Positions 8,307-17,688 are shown, counted from the first letter of the stretch. The stretch: DNA of 64,000 nucleotides from an uncultured Eggerthellaceae bacterium (GCA_937892845.1 CALBGP010000036.1:50503-114502), one strand, 5' to 3'. Notes: a model not told the origin generated them from the sequence alone. Numbers and translations: made by a program.

Positions 8307-9598
8307 TTGCTGTGGGAAAGAGCCATTTTGCCCGCGTTCTCGATCTGCTGCTATTCACGACGCTCGTGCTGTCAGGTGCCGTGCTTGTGGTTTCGCTCTA
8401 TGAACCCGAAGCCATCGGGCAGCTCAATGTTGTGGCGGGCGTCACGTTCACCGTCTCGCTTGCCCTCATCATTTTCGTCCGCTTGAATCCGGACAGCGTC
8501 CGTGCACGCCAGTCCGACGCGACGCTGCGCATTGCCAGCGAAACGCTCGCCTGCCTGCAGGAGGGGCTGACTATTCCCAGCGCGCAGAAGATCTGCCGCT
8601 TGCTGCTGCCCGCCACGGGAGCGTCCGCGGTGTCCATCACGGACCGTGAGCACATCATGGGCTACGCCGGACTCGAGGAGCTCTACAACCCCGGCGGCAG
8701 CCCCATCAGGACGAAGGCCACGCATGCTACCCTCAACGATGGACAGATGCGCGTGTTGTGGACGCCTGAGGAGATCGGCTTTCCGAGTACCATCAAAACG
8801 CTGCGCGCGGGCATCGTGGTGCCGCTTCGCCGCGGCGACAAGATCATCGGCGCGCTCAAGCTGTATTACCGCCGCGCCCGTGAGATCAATGAGACCCAGT
8901 ATGCGGTTGCCGAAGGCCTGGGCGAGCTGCTCTCCACGCAGATTGCCGCCGTCGAGCTTGAGCAGCAGACGAAGCTTGCGACAACCATGGAGCTCAAAGC
9001 GCTTCAGTCCCAGATCAACCCGCATTTCCTGTTCAACACCATCAACACCATCGCATCATTGGTGCGCACCGACCCAGACCGTGCGCGCCTGCTTTTGCGA
9101 GAATTCGCCATCTTCTACCGCCGGACGTTGGAGAACTCCGACGATATGGTTGAGCTTGTGCGTGAAATCGAACAGACCTCGCGCTATTTCACGTTCGAGG
9201 TTGCGCGCTTCGGCGAGGAGCGCCTGGGTATGGAGGTCCACATCGAGCCCGGGCTGGAAGATCTTTACGTCCCCGCGTTCATGGTGCAGCCGCTGGTTGA
9301 AAACGCCGTCCGTCACGCCATGCCCCAGGAAGGGCGTCTGATCATCAACATCACGGCGGAAAGCGACGGGGATGATGCCATCATCTCGGTGTCCGACAAT
9401 GGTATCGGCATGGATGCCGAAAGCACGCGCAAGCTGCTGATGCCCGAAGCTTCGAAGGGCTTGGGCATTGCGATGAAGAACATCAACGAGCGCCTGCGCG
9501 GTTACTTCGGAACGGAATCGAGCATGAAAATCGAATCCATGCCGGGAAACGGCACGAAGGTCTACCTCATTTTGAAAGACGCCCTGAAAGACGATTGA
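8303..9598 (+). CDS. LytS/YehU-type sensor histidine kinase with GAF domain
   Basis: This 431-residue protein has two N-terminal membrane helices, a GAF-like region (about residues 75-220) and a His_kinase domain with the phospho-accepting segment QINPHFLFNTINTI. An HATPase domain follows (PLVENAVRHA and DNGIGMD). The GTG start at 8303 overlaps the transporter stop; GTG 8312 is another possible start with better ribosome-site spacing. It should phosphorylate the LytTR regulator encoded next. Kinases of this class often respond to small carbon acids or pyruvate, but the ligand here is unknown. Confidence 0.85.
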   Translation: MIAVGKSHFARVLDLLLFTTLVLSGAVLVVSLYEPEAIGQLNVVAGVTFTVSLALIIFVRLNPDSVRARQSDATLRIASETLACLQEGLTIPSAQKICRLLLPATGASAVSITDREHIMGYAGLEELYNPGGSPIRTKATHATLNDGQMRVLWTPEEIGFPSTIKTLRAGIVVPLRRGDKIIGALKLYYRRAREINETQYAVAEGLGELLSTQIAAVELEQQTKLATTMELKALQSQINPHFLFNTINTIASLVRTDPDRARLLLREFAIFYRRTLENSDDMVELVREIEQTSRYFTFEVARFGEERLGMEVHIEPGLEDLYVPAFMVQPLVENAVRHAMPQEGRLIINITAESDGDDAIISVSDNGIGMDAESTRKLLMPEASKGLGIAMKNINERLRGYFGTESSMKIESMPGNGTKVYLILKDALKDD

Positions 9599-9678
9599 TG
9601 GCGTGACGCAATCCGAGGAATAGGTGTGAGGGCATTCGCGAATTGTTCGTGATTGGGTTCCCTTGCGCTGATGCTTTA

Positions 9679-9687
9679 TGTGATAAT
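9679..9687 (+). promoter_or_regulatory. Possible extended -10 before LytTR regulator gene
   Basis: TGTGATAAT matches TG-N-TATAAT at eight of nine positions, in the 143-bp gap between kinase and regulator genes. It suggests the regulator can be transcribed on its own. No clear -35 is seen. Confidence 0.35.
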
Positions 9688-9741
9688 GTCAGGACTGTGG
9701 ACTCATGCCATGGCACGTTGTATTAGCAAGGACGGTTTGTT

Positions 9742-10455
9742 TTGTTGAGGGCGATTATTGTTGACGATGAGGCTCCGGCACGTTCGGAGTTGCGCTATCT
9801 GCTCGGCGAAGTGGGCGGTGTTGAAATTGTGGCTGAAGCTGCAAGCGTCCGCGAGGCCATTGAGAAGATGCAGGCGTTCCCGGCAGACGTGCTGTTCTTG
9901 GATGTGAGCATGCCGGAGGTTACCGGCATCCAGTTTGCCGAAGCTTTGCAGCGCATCAAGAATCCTCCCGCTGTGGTGTTCGTCACTGCCTACAGCGAGC
10001 ATGCCCTGGAGGGCTTCAAGGTCAACGCCGTTGACTACCTGGTGAAGCCCGTTGAGACCGATCGCCTCCGTCAGGCGGTCACCCGCGCGGCTGAGCACGT
10101 GAGCCTGCACATGAAGGCGGCGCAGTCTGAGCGCATTCCTGTCGAAAAGGGCGGCAAGAAGATCTTGATCTCCATCGACACCATTCGCTTCGTCATGGCG
10201 CGCGATGATTACGCTTATCTGCAAACCGACCAGGAGCGTTATTTCTCCACGGTGTCTTTGGCCCAGCTTGAAAAGCGCCTGGACGGACACGGATTCTTCC
10301 GCGTGCACCGCGGTTATCTGGTGAACCTGTCTTTGGTCGAAGAGGTGGAACCTATGAGCGGCGGCACGCTGCAGCTCTCCCTCAACGGCACGGATGAGAA
10401 GATCCCCGTTTCTCGCCGTCGCGTCAGCGCTCTGAAGAAGGCATTGGGACTGTGA
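9742..10455 (+). CDS. LytTR-family response regulator
   Basis: The 237-residue protein has an N-terminal receiver (acidic pair in VDDEAPAR, phospho-acceptor in VLFLDVSMPEV, switch Thr in VFVTAYSEHA, Lys in YLVKPVE) and a C-terminal LytTR DNA-binding domain (FFRVHRGYLVNL near residue 190). The start is TTG 9742 with AAGGACGG five bases before; TTG 9745 is equally possible. It pairs with the GAF/LytS kinase upstream. Targets probably include the TSUP exporter gene, although I could not identify a LytTR site by eye. Confidence 0.88.
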   Translation: MLRAIIVDDEAPARSELRYLLGEVGGVEIVAEAASVREAIEKMQAFPADVLFLDVSMPEVTGIQFAEALQRIKNPPAVVFVTAYSEHALEGFKVNAVDYLVKPVETDRLRQAVTRAAEHVSLHMKAAQSERIPVEKGGKKILISIDTIRFVMARDDYAYLQTDQERYFSTVSLAQLEKRLDGHGFFRVHRGYLVNLSLVEEVEPMSGGTLQLSLNGTDEKIPVSRRRVSALKKALGL

Positions 10456-10513
10456 CTCGTAAAAACCAACTGCGCGCAAGGCCGCAATCCAAGGTCTGAA
10501 ACGCAGCAAAACG

Positions 10514-10550
10514 AAAGCCCGACCCGTGAATGTTCGCGGATCGGGCTTTT
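10514..10550. terminator. Bidirectional terminator between LytTR gene and pgi
   Basis: AAAGCCCGACCCGTGAA is nearly complementary to the segment ending GGATCGGGCTTTT, giving a long stem with T-runs on both strands. It serves two convergent genes. Confidence 0.75.
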
Positions 10551-10645
10551 CTGTTAGGCGGGTTGACGCTGTTGATCCCGTGGCATCGAACCTGCGAATC
10601 TGCCGGCGTTGTGCTCTTTCATCCTGGACGCAGCGGCCTCTCCGT

Positions 10646-12373
10646 TTACGCCTCTTTTGCGGCGTCGGGGAATTCTCGCAGCACTTCGACGATTGCATCG
10701 GCAAGTGCACGCAGCGTGACGCCTGCGTTGTCGGGAAGATGCAGATGCATGCAGCGTCGCCCGCGCTCGATGAGGATTGAGAGGTCGGCTGCGGCTTGGG
10801 CTTTCGCCAGCGCTCCCAGGCTTTCGGCTTCGAAGCTGCTGCACAGCGGGATGTCTTTGAGCTCGTCGGCGGACAGCATCAGGAAAACGCCGTTGTTGGG
10901 GCCGCCCTTCTGCAGCTGGCCGGTGGAATGGAGATAGCGCGGCCCAATCTCAAGGCAGCTGACCACACGGAACTTCTCGCCCACGTCGTGGCGGATGGTC
11001 TCAAGGGCTTCGCGCCTGCCTTCGCCATCGAAGGGCAGAAACGCGTCCACGGCGAAGTAATCGCCGGGTTTGATGGACCCGAACAAATTGCGCAGCGCAT
11101 CGTGCAAGTTATCGGCGGCAAGCTGGGGGGCCATGGTAATTTCGGCGGTGCCCATGTTGATATCGCCCAAAAACTCCTGGCAGAAGTCAGGCTTCGGCTG
11201 GCCTTCGGAGAGAATCTTGAGCGCTGCCTGCTTGGTGGAGGACACGTCGGGCTGGTCGAACGGGCAGATCTTCATCAGGTAGCCGCACATGGCTATGGCG
11301 TATTCCCACATGACGAAATGCTCCGCCAGCTCGGCGACGTTTTCAATCCGGAAGTTGAGCCGCGGGATCTTCGAATCCAGGTACGCAAGGCTCATCTCGA
11401 AGTTTTTGCGCTCGTCCCACAGGTCGGTTTTGGTCTGGTACATGATGATGCTGCGGTCTTTGGGATCCTGCGAAAGCAGCAGCGAATCCAGCTCGATGTT
11501 GGGCAGGATGCCAAGGCCGTTTTTGCCCAGGCTTTCGGCAACCAGCTGCTCTATCCACAGGCCCATGACGCGGCCGCGTTTGGGCGTGAGGAAGCAGAAT
11601 TTGTCACGGCCGTGGATGTAGTTGTCGTAGAGGAACGAAGCCAGCATGATTGCGGGGTTGTCGACGGAATCTTCGCTGCAGGCTCGTTCGGCATCCTTTG
11701 CATGGCCGATGAAGCTGGACAGGTCGATGCCCACAAGGGCCGCCGGCACAAGACCGAAGACGGACAGCGCGCTGAATCGGCCGCCAACCGTGGGCTCGCC
11801 GGGGAAGCATGCGCGCCAGCCTTCCTCTTTGGCGCGGATGGCCAGATCGCTGCCGGGGTCGGTGATGGCCACAAGATGCTTGGGGATATCGGCCTTCTTG
11901 ATGTAGAAGTCGAAGTGCTCAACTACAGCAGCCAGCACGCTTCGCATCTCAATGGTGCCGCCGGACTTGCTGCTGACCAAGACCAGCGTGGTTTCGGGGT
12001 GCACACCGGAAAGGATGGTACGCACGCGCACGGGCGAAACGCTGTCAACGACCTTGAAATCCATGAGATTGCGGTCGTCCTTGTTGTATTTCGTGATGGT
12101 CATGGGGGCTTGGGTGCTGCCGCCTTGGCCGATCAGGATGACGGTGTCGAACCCTTCGCCACGGACCTGCGCCGCGAAGGAGCGGATCTCCTTGAGCGGG
12201 AAGGGAGGCTTGGTGGCCAGGGTAGACCAGCCCATGAATTTCTCCGCACACGCCTGGGCCTCGGGGTCGAAGGAGTACAGCGTTGCATCCTGGGCATGGA
12301 TGCGGCTGGCCACCTTTTCGCGTACCAGGGTCTTAGCGGAGGGGTAGAGCTTCTCTACTTCGCCGATGAGCAT
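10646..12373 (-). CDS. pgi: Glucose-6-phosphate isomerase
   Basis: The 575-residue protein interconverts glucose 6-phosphate and fructose 6-phosphate in glycolysis. PGI hallmarks are IGQGGSTQAP, the phosphate-binding LVSSKSGGTIEM, and the C-terminal GPRYLHSTGQLQKGGP that carries the catalytic Lys/His region. It belongs to the long actinobacterial/transaldolase-associated branch rather than the 450-residue Bacillus type. The start ATG has AAAGGAAC upstream. It stands alone, convergent with the LytTR regulator gene. Confidence 0.92.
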   Translation of the reverse strand: MLIGEVEKLYPSAKTLVREKVASRIHAQDATLYSFDPEAQACAEKFMGWSTLATKPPFPLKEIRSFAAQVRGEGFDTVILIGQGGSTQAPMTITKYNKDDRNLMDFKVVDSVSPVRVRTILSGVHPETTLVLVSSKSGGTIEMRSVLAAVVEHFDFYIKKADIPKHLVAITDPGSDLAIRAKEEGWRACFPGEPTVGGRFSALSVFGLVPAALVGIDLSSFIGHAKDAERACSEDSVDNPAIMLASFLYDNYIHGRDKFCFLTPKRGRVMGLWIEQLVAESLGKNGLGILPNIELDSLLLSQDPKDRSIIMYQTKTDLWDERKNFEMSLAYLDSKIPRLNFRIENVAELAEHFVMWEYAIAMCGYLMKICPFDQPDVSSTKQAALKILSEGQPKPDFCQEFLGDINMGTAEITMAPQLAADNLHDALRNLFGSIKPGDYFAVDAFLPFDGEGRREALETIRHDVGEKFRVVSCLEIGPRYLHSTGQLQKGGPNNGVFLMLSADELKDIPLCSSFEAESLGALAKAQAAADLSILIERGRRCMHLHLPDNAGVTLRALADAIVEVLREFPDAAKEA

Positions 12374-12751
12374 GCCGATTGTTCCTTTCTTTTAGCCCCA
12401 GGGCAGGGCAAAGCCCGCCACGCGACGGCGCAGCAGGCCACTTTGACTCGATTGTACCAAGAAGGCCAGGTCAGTGCATGGTTGAGGCGCATATACCATG
12501 AAAGCAGCGGAAAGGGGTGTTGCGGGAGACGGCAGACAGGAGTAAAGAAATACCAGGTCAGAGGCGCATACCCTGAACTAGGGTATGGCTTTGCGGGACG
12601 AACCGGCGCCGTTGAAATACCCGTGTTCGCGCGATGTGCGGGCCGGATGGGTGCCGTATTGTGCAGACATGCAAGGCAGCGATTCGCTCCTTGCGCCGCA
12701 CGCCCATCCGAGCGGCGTGCATGAAGGGAAATCAAATGAGGAGGGATTCAC
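12374..12751. other. Divergent control region between pgi and Tat flavoprotein gene
   Basis: No gene is seen in these 378 bases. They contain a direct repeat GAGGCGCATA (12484-12493 and 12561-12570) and the palindrome CATACCCT-GAACT-AGGGTATG (12567-12587). Both are candidate binding sites for the regulator of the downstream reductase. Confidence 0.5.
12567..12587. promoter_or_regulatory. 8-5-8 palindrome upstream of Tat flavoprotein gene
   Basis: CATACCCT-GAACT-AGGGTATG has perfect 8-bp arms and lies 165 bp before the reductase ATG. It overlaps the second copy of the GAGGCGCATA direct repeat. Candidate operator for a LuxR-type regulator. Confidence 0.45.
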
Positions 12752-14464
12752 ATGGAGAAGAGCGGAATCAGCCGTCGTGGCTTTCTTGCCGGCCTTGGCG
12801 CGGCAAGCGCCGTTGCGGCCGCAGGTGCGCTGGTAGGTTGCGCGCCCCAGGCGGGTGGCGAAGCGTCCGATAAGGGCGGCGATGAGGCTAAGACCTCGTG
12901 GCGCACGAAGCCCGAAATGCCTGCGACCATCGATGAGACCGTAGACGTTGACTTGGTTGTGGTCGGTGCAGGAAACGGCGGCTTGGTTGCGGCGACCACC
13001 GCTGCGCAGAACGGTGCGAAGGTCCTGGTGCTTGAGAAGGTCGGCGCCATCGCTTCGGCACGCGAGGCTATTGCCGCGCTGAATTCGGCACTTGAGCCCG
13101 ATCATAAGGAAGACGTTCCCACGCTGCTCAACCATGCCAACATGACGCAGTCCGGCGACGCCAACATGCTCATGTACAAGACCTGGGCGGAAAAGTCCGG
13201 CGAGATGATCGAATGGATGAAGGAGACCTTGGAGCCCAAGGGAATGCTCTTCCCGTTCGAGTGGCACAAGCCCGATGATCCCCATGCCTACTATCCGGCC
13301 ATGTGCTACAACCCCTGCCTGGACGAATACAACCCCGAAGGCCCGAACTACGGCGCTTACATGCACCTGGAAAAGCTCAATGAGGTCTTCGCCGAACTGG
13401 GTGGCGAAATCCGTTTCATGACTCCGGCCCAGCAGCTGCTTCAGGACGAAAGCGGCAAGGTCACGGGCGTCATCGCCGTCGATAACGATGGCAAGGTGCT
13501 GCAGGCAAACGCGTCGAAGGGCGTCATCATCTGCACCGGCGGCTACGGCGCCAACGACGAGATGCTGCAGGATCTGTGCCCCGGCAATTCCAACTGGTGT
13601 GCACTGCGCGACAGCGTGACCGAAACGGGCGACGGCATCCGCATGGCGTTGTGGGCCGGCGCTGAGCTTGAAGCAGGCGGCGCGTGCATGATCTGGAACC
13701 GCGCAATCCTGTTCGATGACACCGAGTTCGATGGTTCCTACATGGGCGGCGATATCTTCCTGCCAGGCAGCCAGCCGTTCCTGCACGTGAACGCCAACGG
13801 CGAGCGCTTCATGAACGAAGACCAGTGCTATCCCATGAGCTATGCGGCAGGCGCCAATCAGCCCGGTCACTTCTCCTGGATCGTGTGGGACGGCAACTAC
13901 TGGGATGACATCAAGCAGTTCGATACCGCTGGATGCTCCCGCCTGTACCCCGCCCCCGCGGGCACCGCGTTCAACGCCGACGTGTATGACTGCGAAGCCA
14001 TGTCGAAGGAGCATCTGGATTCCTTCTGGCTTGAGCCCCGCATTGAAAGCGGCGCTCTGAAGAAGTGCGACACGCTTGACGAACTGGCCGAGGCCATGCA
14101 TTTCGACGCTGAGCAGGCGGCTACGTTCAAGGCCACGGTTGAGCGCTACAACGGCCTTGTGGCGGCGGGCGAAGACGCCGACTTCGGCAAGCCTGCCTAC
14201 CGCTTGTCCGACGTTACCGAGCCCCCGTTTTACGCGGCACGTATCGGCGGCGAGCTGCTGGTCACCATCCATGGCGTGATCACGGATGTGAACAGCCAGC
14301 CGCTGCGCAAAGACGGCAGCGTCATCGAGGGTCTGTATGTGTGCGGCAACGACCAGGGCGGCTTCTACCCGCACAACTATCCGTCGAACTTCACGGGCAT
14401 GAACGCGGGCCGTACCGCCACCTTCGCCCGCATTGCCGCCAAGCATGCGCTGGGCATCGACTAG
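12752..14464 (+). CDS. Tat-exported FAD-dependent reductase, variant active site
   Basis: The 570-residue protein starts after GAGGAGGG. It has a twin-arginine signal (SRRGFLAGLG) with a lipobox-like LVGC, then an FAD Rossmann motif (VVVGAGNGGLVAA). There is no haem or FMN-binding domain and no adjacent cytochrome gene, so its electron donor is unknown. The catalytic segments depart from fumarate reductases: the segment normally holding the catalytic Arg reads NEDQCYPMSYAA (Tyr at the Arg position by my alignment), and the HTMGG segment reads IHGVITD. The C-terminal flavin-binding part reads GFYPHNYPSNFTG. The regulator gene downstream on the other strand is frameshifted. Confidence 0.82.
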   Translation: MEKSGISRRGFLAGLGAASAVAAAGALVGCAPQAGGEASDKGGDEAKTSWRTKPEMPATIDETVDVDLVVVGAGNGGLVAATTAAQNGAKVLVLEKVGAIASAREAIAALNSALEPDHKEDVPTLLNHANMTQSGDANMLMYKTWAEKSGEMIEWMKETLEPKGMLFPFEWHKPDDPHAYYPAMCYNPCLDEYNPEGPNYGAYMHLEKLNEVFAELGGEIRFMTPAQQLLQDESGKVTGVIAVDNDGKVLQANASKGVIICTGGYGANDEMLQDLCPGNSNWCALRDSVTETGDGIRMALWAGAELEAGGACMIWNRAILFDDTEFDGSYMGGDIFLPGSQPFLHVNANGERFMNEDQCYPMSYAAGANQPGHFSWIVWDGNYWDDIKQFDTAGCSRLYPAPAGTAFNADVYDCEAMSKEHLDSFWLEPRIESGALKKCDTLDELAEAMHFDAEQAATFKATVERYNGLVAAGEDADFGKPAYRLSDVTEPPFYAARIGGELLVTIHGVITDVNSQPLRKDGSVIEGLYVCGNDQGGFYPHNYPSNFTGMNAGRTATFARIAAKHALGID

Positions 14465-14505
14465 GCTCTGACGGCTTCCGGTCGAAACAAATCACCCCTC
14501 CCCAA

Positions 14506-14527
14506 GCGGGCGCCTTCGGGCGCCCGC
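14506..14527. terminator. Hairpin terminator between flavoprotein and LuxR genes
   Basis: GCGGGCGCC (14506-14514), loop TTCG, GGCGCCCGC (14519-14527) form a perfect stem between convergent genes. The T-tract is poor (GTTGCGTT). Confidence 0.6.
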
Positions 14528-14540
14528 GTTGCGTTGCATG

Positions 14541-16119
14541 TCAGGCGGAGGGGCCGGCAGGGGGTGAGACCAGGTCGATGAGCTCTTGGCGCGAGTGCAC
14601 ATCCAGCTTGGCGTAGATGTGCTTGGCATGCGTCGCGGCGGTTTCCTTTGAAATCACCAGCGCATCGCGCACGTAAGGGATGGAGCGTCCGCGGGCTAGA
14701 AGGTCGAAGACTTCGGTTTCGCGCGGGGTGAGTGCGGCGGTGCGGGCCAATTCGCGGATTCGAGCGTCGATGTCATCGGCCGTAGGGGAGGAGGCGTCGG
14801 ATTCCGCGGCATGCGGTTCGCGGGATTCGGCCAGGTCGGCGTGAATTCGGGTGCTTCCCGGCCTCGTGTCGGCCGCGAAGGTCTTGCGATCGTTGAGCAC
14901 AAGCATGGTGGCGGCAACGAGCATCACCATGCAGGCAGCGACGGCTTGGTCCATGGTGAAGAACCCGGCGGCCATGCCGGTGTCTATGGCGTTGGCACCC
15001 ACCACGCCCAGCAGGTCTCCCAGATGCACGAAAATCCATCCGAGACCGTAGGCTTGCACGGGAGTGGCCACGCCCATGATGGCGTAGCGGGCGAAATACA
15101 TCTGCGTGATCAGGCAGAATATGAAGCGGGCGGCAATGGAAACGGCATGGGCGATGCCGCCGCCGTTCGCGAGCCCGAATACGACGATGGCGCCGAATCC
15201 GGCCACAAGGACGGGGCACATCCACCGATGGAGGAAAGACAGCGAAACGCGTCTCGGGCCTCGGGTGATGCTATAGCCGATGACCAGCATGAAGGCCATG
15301 GCCATGGCCAGAGCGAACTGCAGATGCCCGCAATCTCCTTCGGGAGGCGCCCAAAGCGATCCCTCGATGCAGACGAACAGGCACGCTGCAAGAATGCCGA
15401 ACCCTGCGGTGCCCATGGAGCGGAGCACGTGGCCAAGGTCTTGGCGGGCATGGGCGTGCGCGGCGTCGTGGGCTTCCATGTCGGCGGCAATGGCGAATTC
15501 CCCGGCCCCTTTTTCGCGGGAGACGTCGTTGCGGGAAAGCGCCAGGCAAAGGCCTGAGAGCAAAGGGAAGCACGTGACTGTGGCAATCGCAACCCAGCCG
15601 TCCATCGCGGAGACGATAAGCACGGCTATGGCGGCAACCATGGCCGATACGGGAGCGAGAAATTCGGATTCCGCTTGCGTGATTCTGGCATAGTATTCGC
15701 CCCACATGACCCACAGCGGTGCGCTGCCGAATCCGGTAAGGACGGCGCCGGCAACGAAAATCAACGCATCTATCTGGGGAAATCCAACATGCAGGTAGAG
15801 CAAGGGGGTGGAAAGCGCCGTAGCGGCCGTGGCAGCGGGCAGCGCGAACGGATGGAAAAGGGGGGGACCCCAATTTCCTTTCGAGGGCCACGATGACTGC
15901 AAGCATGGCAACCGAAGACCCTACGGGCAGCAGGGACATGGCGAAGCCCCCGCCAATTCGCTCGATGATTTCGTCTGCGGCAGTGCCGTAGCCTGCAACC
16001 GCGTTGGTGTAGAAGATGCAGGCCACCCATGCAAGCAGGAACGCCCACCCGAAGCGACGCAACGGGATGGGCGTGATGGGGCGGGAGGTGGCCGCGCGCA
16101 GGGAGTCGGCGATTCCCAT
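14541..16119 (-). pseudogene. Membrane LuxR-family regulator, frameshifted at a 7-base homopolymer
   Basis: Two overlapping frames together encode one LuxR regulator of about 525 residues. The N-terminal part starts at ATG 16119 (MGIADSLRAATSRP, then membrane helices) and reads to about 15850. The rest, helices plus the C-terminal HTH (LTPRETEVFDLLARGRS), is in another frame and reads to 14541. The frames meet at G7 on the + strand, 15860-15866 (C7 in the gene). Six C would join them as G-S-P-L-F-H-P. This is either a sequencing error, a true null mutation, or a phase-variable switch. The start lies two bases after the hypE stop, so it is translationally coupled to hypE. Confidence 0.8.
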
Positions 16120-16121
16120 GG

Positions 16122-17147
16122 CTAGCAGATGCGGGGGAGCTGCTCGCCTACGAGCATGTCCAAGATGCGGCGCGAGCCGAAACCGGTTTCCAGATACACT
16201 TTGTTGCCGCGTTCGGGCTTGCTTTCCTCAACGTGCCCGATGATGGCGGCGTCGGTTCCGTAGCGGTTGGCGCGCATGGCGGCAAGGGCGGCCTGGGCCT
16301 GCTCGGCGGGCACCACGCACACCATCTTTCCTTCGTTGGCAACCTGGAACACGTCGTAGCCCAGCATCTCGCACGCGCCCAGGACGGCGGGCTTCACGGG
16401 TACGTCATCTTCGCGCACGACCATGTCCACGTTGCTCTGACCTGCGAGTTCGTTGAGCGTGGAGGCCAAGCCGCCACGGGTGGGGTCACGGAAGCAGCGC
16501 GTATCGGGGGCCGCTTCGAGCACTTCGGCAATCAGATGGTTCAGCGGTGCAGCGTCGCTTTCCAAGTCGGTGGAAAAGCTCAGGTTCTCGCGCTGGCTCA
16601 TGATGGTGATGCCGTGGTCGCCCAGCGTGCCCGTGACCAGGATGGCGTCGCCCGGGCGGCACAGCGCGCCCGACAATTCGCGGCCTTCGGGGATCAAGCC
16701 CACGCCCGCGGTATTGATGTAGATGCCATCGCCGTGGCCGCGGTTGACCACCTTGGTGTCACCCGTCACGATGTGGACGCCGGCTTCACGTGCGGTTTCG
16801 GCGATGGTGGCGCAGATGCGGCGCAGGCTCTCCATGGGGAAGCCCTCTTCCAGCACCATGCCCACGGACAGGTACTTCACGTCCGCGCCGCTGGTGGCCA
16901 CGTCGTTGACAGTGCCGCATACGGCAAGGCGGCCGATGTCGCCACCGGGGAAGAAGTGCGGGGTCACCACGAAGGTATCGGTGGAAAAGGCCAGGCGCTC
17001 GCCGGGTGCGGGGGCGGGCAGCACGGCGGCGTCGTTGCCCTGTGCCAGCTCTTCGCTGCCGTACGTTGCGGCGAAGACATCGTCGATGATGCGCTTCATC
17101 ATGGTTCCGCCGGATCCGTGTCCCAGAAGTACCGTTTCATCAGCCAT
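16122..17147 (-). CDS. hypE: Hydrogenase maturation protein HypE
   Basis: HypE dehydrates the carbamoyl group that HypF places on its C-terminal cysteine, giving the thiocyanate that becomes the cyanide ligands of [NiFe] hydrogenase. The 341-residue protein begins LLGHGSGG and ends in the canonical PRIC with the modifiable Cys last. ATG 17147 is chosen over an upstream in-frame start because AAGGAG lies six bases before it. It is separated from hypD, hypC and hypF by a phosphatase gene and a 2.8-kb accessory cassette, which is unusual. Confidence 0.93.
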   Translation of the reverse strand: MADETVLLGHGSGGTMMKRIIDDVFAATYGSEELAQGNDAAVLPAPAPGERLAFSTDTFVVTPHFFPGGDIGRLAVCGTVNDVATSGADVKYLSVGMVLEEGFPMESLRRICATIAETAREAGVHIVTGDTKVVNRGHGDGIYINTAGVGLIPEGRELSGALCRPGDAILVTGTLGDHGITIMSQRENLSFSTDLESDAAPLNHLIAEVLEAAPDTRCFRDPTRGGLASTLNELAGQSNVDMVVREDDVPVKPAVLGACEMLGYDVFQVANEGKMVCVVPAEQAQAALAAMRANRYGTDAAIIGHVEESKPERGNKVYLETGFGSRRILDMLVGEQLPRIC

Positions 17148-17381
17148 GGAATTCTCCTTGAAAGTGTCGTGTGGGTTCGCGCCTGCGGGCTCCATGCGGC
17201 GGAGTGCGGACGCGTCGGGGTGGTTCCGCTCGTTGCGGGCGCCCTATCGATCGTTCGCGGTCATTGTCGCGCAAAGCACGGGCGCGCGGTCGGCGAAACG
17301 CGGGGTTTTACGCGAAACGCCGCCCGTGTTCGGCGTGCGCGTCTGTTCCGGTTAAACGGTGCGGTCGGTGATTCGCAATCT

Positions 17382-17466
17382 GGGCAAAAACCGCGTTTGT
17401 TGTACCACGGGTCCACGAAACATGCTTCGAAATCCAAATTTTCACTTTGTTGTACCATCGGGCACC
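17382..17466 (+). repeat. TTGTACCA element, copy A
   Basis: The element runs GGGCAAAAAC ... TTGTACCA (17400-17407) ... GGGTCCA ... ATCCAAATT ... TTGTACCA (17450-17457). The two TTGTACCA motifs are 50 bases apart. It is homologous to the inverted copy at 17603-17688. Confidence 0.55.
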
Positions 17467-17602
17467 GAAAAAAAGAGGATTTGCTGCGTGCGGCGTTGGT
17501 GCGCCTTTTGGCCGGGTGCGATATGTTGTGCGTTTTCCCAGGTCGCGGTTTCCTGACTGGGCTATCCTGCCTGGAATAGGCCGGTGCATTCCCGGGAAGT
17601 CT

Positions 17603-17688
17603 CTGCCGGTTGGTACAAAAGGTTGCGAATTTGGATTCAGATCCCGAAAATCTGGACCCATGGTACAACTGATTGCGTTTTTGCCCCC
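17603..17688 (-). repeat. TTGTACCA element, copy B (inverted)
   Basis: Read on the minus strand it has the same order as copy A: GGGCAAAAAC, TTGTACCA, GGGTCCA, ATCCAAATT, TTGTACCA. The TGGTACAA motifs on the plus strand (17611-17618 and 17661-17668) are again exactly 50 bases apart. Confidence 0.55.

Noticed and set aside
10796..12724. 642-codon plus-strand open frame
   Set aside because: It lies antisense to pgi, whose minus-strand protein is unmistakable.
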